NCBI GenBank assembly: GCA_003448835.1
Contig: DLXM01000164.1
Span: 1-6,550, forward strand
Length of the DNA stretch: 6,550 bases
From: Bacteroidota bacterium
GTDB taxonomy: Bacteria > Bacteroidota > Rhodothermia > Balneolales > HLUCCA01
Direction of reading: 5' to 3'
Shown here piece by piece: positions 6,060 to 6,550 of this stretch. Below the pieces are notes generated by a model, which saw only the letters and a program-made list of their open reading frames with translations, was not told where the DNA came from and did no database searches. Made by a program: the position numbers and the translations under genes. How positions within the stretch are numbered: position 1 is the stretch's first letter; the number at the start of each line of letters is the position of its first letter.

Positions 6060-6170
6060 AAATATAAAGTTGCATTTATTATTAAAATTTCTTAATATTT
6101 AAAAGTAATTAATATTAGTTATATAAAATTATTTAGATGCCATCAACTCAATTTTCATATAGTTCTTTGG

Positions 6171-6199
6171 TTGACAAATGTAAAAACTTGTCATATGAC
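6171..6199 (+). promoter_or_regulatory. Candidate promoter with overlapping dyad
   Basis: A perfect TTGACA (6171-6176) is followed after 17 bases by TATGAC (6194-6199, 4 of 6). The inverted repeat TGACAA (6172-6177) ... TTGTCA (6188-6193), with ten bases between, covers the -35 and the spacer, the position expected for a repressor operator. The weak -10 makes this a secondary candidate. Confidence 0.35.
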
Positions 6200-6212
6200 T
6201 GTAACGATTGAG

Positions 6213-6266
6213 AAGTTCAAAACTCTCTATAAAGTCGTTAAAAAAACTATTTGCAAAGTTCAAAAC
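6213..6266 (+). repeat. Direct repeat AAGTTCAAAAC, two copies
   Basis: The 11-mer AAGTTCAAAAC occurs at 6213-6223 and 6256-6266, start to start 43 bases (about four helical turns). The second copy begins at the last base of the TTGCAA -35 box and fills most of the spacer of the promoter below, so the pair could be binding sites for one regulator. Confidence 0.5.
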
Positions 6267-6278
6267 ACATTGTATAAT
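6251..6278 (+). promoter_or_regulatory. Probable promoter of the pilin-like gene
   Basis: TTGCAA (6251-6256, 4 of 6 bases of TTGACA) and a perfect TATAAT (6273-6278) are 16 bases apart. Transcription would start near 6285, giving a 5' untranslated region of roughly 108 bases before the ATG at 6393. It is the best promoter match to the right of hisA. Confidence 0.6.
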
Positions 6279-6308
6279 AGTAAGTATCAATGAAAACTGA
6301 TTTGATCG

Positions 6309-6323
6309 CATCTATTATAGATG
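6309..6323. repeat. Inverted repeat CATCTAT-T-ATAGATG
   Basis: Two perfect seven-base arms around a single central T lie in the predicted 5' untranslated region. The centre is too tight for a full RNA hairpin (at most about five pairs with a small loop), so a DNA-binding site is at least as likely. Flanking CGCA (6307-6310) and TGCG (6327-6330) offer an alternative outer pairing. Confidence 0.4.
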
Positions 6324-6352
6324 GTTTGCGAGACTAAAATCACTAAAAAACC

Positions 6353-6372
6353 AAACAAACAAACAAACAAAC
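6353..6372 (+). repeat. AAAC tandem repeat, five units
   Basis: Five perfect AAAC units form a 20-base microsatellite, followed by the imperfect ACAAC, in the untranslated region 20 bases before the ATG. Tetranucleotide tracts are prone to slippage, so its length may vary between strains. Confidence 0.8.
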
Positions 6373-6381
6373 ACAACTAAC

Positions 6382-6385
6382 GGAG
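6382..6385 (+). promoter_or_regulatory. Shine-Dalgarno GGAG for the pilin-like gene
   Basis: GGAG within CGGAGATCAG lies seven bases before ATG 6393, an ideal spacing. It decides the start of the partial gene. Confidence 0.75.
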
Positions 6386-6392
6386 ATCAGTT

Positions 6393-6550
6393 ATGGGTCA
6401 ACAACAACTTTTATTGGTAATCTTGGTTACCATCCTCGTAGGTATCGCAACCGTAGTTGCGATCAACACTTTCGGAAGTAGCAACATTAATGCGAACAGA
6501 GACGCAGTTCAAAATGATATAGCATCAATGGCTGCAGCAGCTCAAAGCTG
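6393..6550 (+). CDS. Small pilin-like single-helix protein, 3' end cut off by the window
   Basis: 52 codons are visible and the frame is open to the right edge. The protein begins MGQQQLLL and has one strongly hydrophobic helix (about residues 6-24, LLLVILVTILVGIATVVAI), then NTFGSSNINANRDAVQNDI, a polar and Ala-rich stretch likely to continue the helix. This layout resembles the N-terminal alpha helix of type IV pilins or pseudopilins, but with only MG in place of a long leader and no glutamate at the usual +5 position. I recall similar MGQQQ-starting proteins in Ignavibacteria and Marinimicrobia-like genomes, usually annotated as hypothetical or pilin-like; this is memory, not a search. It is probably membrane-anchored and abundant, given a good promoter and ribosome binding site. 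Its precise function is not known from the sequence, and it is a separate transcription unit from his. Confidence 0.7.
   Translation, partial: MGQQQLLLVILVTILVGIATVVAINTFGSSNINANRDAVQNDIASMAAAAQS

Larger units (their letters stand above)
6060..6392. other. AT-rich intergenic region between hisA and the pilin-like gene
   Basis: This 333-base stretch shows no convincing protein on either strand; the leftward 60-codon frame at 6129-6311 has no recognisable motif. The first 75 bases are almost only A and T, with a weak all-AT hairpin (TAATATT 6093-6099 with AATATTA 6111-6117, 11-base loop) and no proper T-tract terminator. It then carries two promoter candidates, a dyad, an 11-base direct repeat, an inverted repeat and an AAAC tandem array, listed separately. 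Confidence 0.6.

Noticed and set aside
6093..6117. Rho-independent terminator after hisA
   Set aside because: The only hairpin there is all A-T with an 11-base loop and no following T-tract, so it is too weak to call.
6129..6311. Leftward 60-codon open frame beginning MRSNQFSLIL
   Set aside because: It lies in AT-rich regulatory DNA across two promoter candidates, has no ribosome binding site I can see and no family resemblance.

Overview
The window is a histidine biosynthesis operon read rightward, flanked by two truncated genes. Base composition is moderately AT-rich. Gene order (hisG-hisD-hisC-hisB-hisH-hisA), a long-form HisG, a HisB that ends in a Bacteroidetes-like IGPD domain, and a right-hand gene beginning MGQQQLLL suggest a bacterium of the FCB group. 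Candidatus Marinimicrobia or a relative of Ignavibacteria/Calditrichaeota is my best guess; this is inference from protein resemblance, not a search.

Layout. Positions 1-121 (minus strand) hold the first 40 codons of a probable SLC13/DASS-type anion symporter. Positions 122-527 are a complex leader: divergent promoter candidates, a duplicated promoter/start-like segment, and at 306-419 a 37-codon ORF too short for the usual gene-length cut-off, in which 16 of 37 codons are histidine. This is almost certainly the histidine leader peptide of a transcription or translation attenuator. Positions 528-6059 hold six his genes, tightly packed and partly overlapping: ATP phosphoribosyltransferase (hisG, TTG start), histidinol dehydrogenase (hisD), histidinol-phosphate aminotransferase (hisC), IGP dehydratase (hisB), the glutaminase subunit of IGP synthase (hisH) and ProFAR isomerase (hisA). 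Positions 6060-6392 are an AT-rich regulatory region with two promoter candidates, a dyad, direct repeats and an AAAC tandem repeat. A small pilin-like, one-helix protein gene starts at 6393 and runs off the right edge.

How it works together. HisG commits PRPP and ATP to the pathway, and HisA, HisH, HisB, HisC and HisD carry later steps. HisF (partner of HisH) and HisI/HisE are not in the window, and hisA is followed by an unrelated promoter region, so the pathway is split. HisB has an N-terminal extension where a histidinol-phosphate phosphatase domain normally sits, but the catalytic DxD motif is gone; the phosphatase step must also be encoded elsewhere.

Most notable: the very His-rich leader peptide outside the Proteobacteria, the apparent fossil phosphatase domain on HisB, and a broken mini-duplication of the hisH start wedged between hisB and hisH.
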